A stretch of 6,773 nt of DNA from Sphingobacteriaceae bacterium (GTDB lineage: Bacteria > Bacteroidota > Bacteroidia > Sphingobacteriales > Sphingobacteriaceae), in the NCBI GenBank assembly GCA_021740025.1, contig JAIPAN010000061.1, positions 1-6,773 on the forward strand, in the 5' to 3' direction. Positions 5,965 through 6,773 of the stretch are shown here, one piece after another. Both the position numbers and the translations under genes were made by a program. Within the stretch, counting starts at the first letter, position 1. The number at the start of each line of letters is the position of its first letter. The notes beneath the pieces are model-generated. The model ran no database searches. It had not been told where the DNA came from and saw nothing but the letters and a program-made list of their open reading frames with translations.

Positions 5965-6773
5965 ATGGAAACAACTTATTTTACAGAACCCAATTATCCG
6001 TTTTGGGATAAACTACAAAAAGCAGTACGTTTTTACGGAAATCTAACAGCAGCCATACTATTCACTTTTGTGCTGCTCCGTTTCCTAGAAATGGCCACCT
6101 TAACACTTACAAGAACTGCACCAAGTAATTGGTGGATTGTGCTTGCCGCCGCTTTATACTCCGATGTTTTAGTATATCTTAAATTAGTAGCCCTGTTGGC
6201 CATACCTAGCATTTTGTCTTTCATGCTATTTAGGTACAAAAGAACTACCTACAGGTTGGTGGGTATTTTGGGTTCGGTGTTAATAGGAGTATATGTAGTG
6301 CTTATCCACTATTTTTCTACCGCATTAGTACCTCTTGGCGCCGATTTATTTGGTTACACTTTTTCCGAAATTGTACAAACTACCAAAGCCGCCGGCGACT
6401 TCTCGGTAGTAAACTTTTTTATTGTGTTTTTCCCCATTTCTATCTATTGGATTGTACTTTATGCACTCTACCTCCGCCCACTTTTGGGTTTTTATCCAGG
6501 AGTGCTAGGTATAAGCATTGGGGCTATATTATGTTATTTTAATTTAGCAAGTGCACCCCAAAATGCCTGGTTTAAAAATGAGTACGAGTACAACCTAAGT
6601 ATGAATAAATTAGGCTATTTTTTAGAACATGCTTCTAGCTATTTTTTTAACGATTCAGCTACTAATTCATCGGACGTAACTACACTAGACAAATCCTCAT
6701 TTAAGTATATAAATAGTAAGTATCCGTTTTTGCATACCGAAAATACACCAGATGTTTTGGGGTCATTTTTTAC
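5965..6773 (+). CDS. LtaS/sulfatase-superfamily-like membrane protein, N-terminal part (3' end outside window)
   Basis: This frame opens with ATG at 5965, 10 bases after the glycosyltransferase stop, and stays open for 269 codons to the window edge. The translation begins METTYFTEPNYPFWDKL. It contains about five hydrophobic segments: near 25-42, 56-89 (possibly two helices), 97-117, 148-170 and 173-193. A polar, probably periplasmic stretch follows from about 196, containing LGYFLEHASSYFFND (216-230) and YPFLHTENTPDVLGSFF (253-269). Five N-terminal helices followed by an extracytoplasmic domain is the layout of lipoteichoic-acid synthase and related phosphoglycerol or phosphoethanolamine transferases, and the YPFLH..TPDVLG segment resembles what I recall just before the catalytic domain of Bacteroidota members. 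The catalytic threonine and metal ligands would lie beyond the window, so the assignment rests on topology, this motif and context. Within the cluster it could modify the polymer made by the upstream transferase. Confidence 0.68.
   Translation, partial: METTYFTEPNYPFWDKLQKAVRFYGNLTAAILFTFVLLRFLEMATLTLTRTAPSNWWIVLAAALYSDVLVYLKLVALLAIPSILSFMLFRYKRTTYRLVGILGSVLIGVYVVLIHYFSTALVPLGADLFGYTFSEIVQTTKAAGDFSVVNFFIVFFPISIYWIVLYALYLRPLLGFYPGVLGISIGAILCYFNLASAPQNAWFKNEYEYNLSMNKLGYFLEHASSYFFNDSATNSSDVTTLDKSSFKYINSKYPFLHTENTPDVLGSFF

Noticed and set aside
6033..6239. Minus-strand open frame of 68 codons
   Set aside because: It is antisense to the long plus-strand membrane protein starting at 5965, whose start, spacing and hydrophobic pattern are convincing.

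Overview
The window looks like ordinary chromosome from a Bacteroidota bacterium, probably Sphingobacteriia/Cytophagia-like, although genus cannot be fixed by eye. The evidence is AT-rich DNA, the absence of Shine-Dalgarno motifs before the genes, a TAnnTTTG-type promoter box in front of the tRNA, and protein types typical of the phylum (a LolA-like protein ending in a PGVELVDLR-type tail and a small KGNFKTG protein). I see no mobile elements, CRISPR arrays or rRNA. Nearly all the sequence is coding. The longest non-coding stretch is about 140 bases, between the tRNA and the response regulator.

Left half (1-2802, + strand): a compact housekeeping run. It starts with the C-terminal part of the FtsK/SpoIIIE DNA translocase, cut by the window edge. 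Then come a periplasmic LolA-like lipoprotein carrier, a 91-residue conserved-type protein of unknown function, and a PhnP-like metallo-beta-lactamase-fold hydrolase. The hydrolase's GTG start overlaps the preceding stop by four bases. Spacings are 11, 6 and -4 bases, consistent with one transcript. Pointing the other way, and only four bases past the hydrolase stop, is a tRNA-Leu (anticodon GAG, 2807-2890, - strand) with a good promoter box just upstream of it.

Right half (3031 to the end, + strand): a tight four-gene cluster with gaps of 16, 4 and 10 bases. It encodes a stand-alone receiver-domain response regulator, a membrane-anchored HEAT-repeat protein, a processive family 2 glycosyltransferase with membrane helices, and a multi-pass membrane protein whose N-terminal half resembles the lipoteichoic-acid-synthase/sulfatase superfamily. 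The last gene runs off the window.

Read together, the right half suggests a signal-controlled machine that makes a surface polysaccharide and may decorate it. The receiver would signal through the HEAT scaffold to the glycosyltransferase, and the LtaS-like enzyme would act on the outer face of the inner membrane. This is inference from domain content and gene order, and it is the most interesting part of the window.
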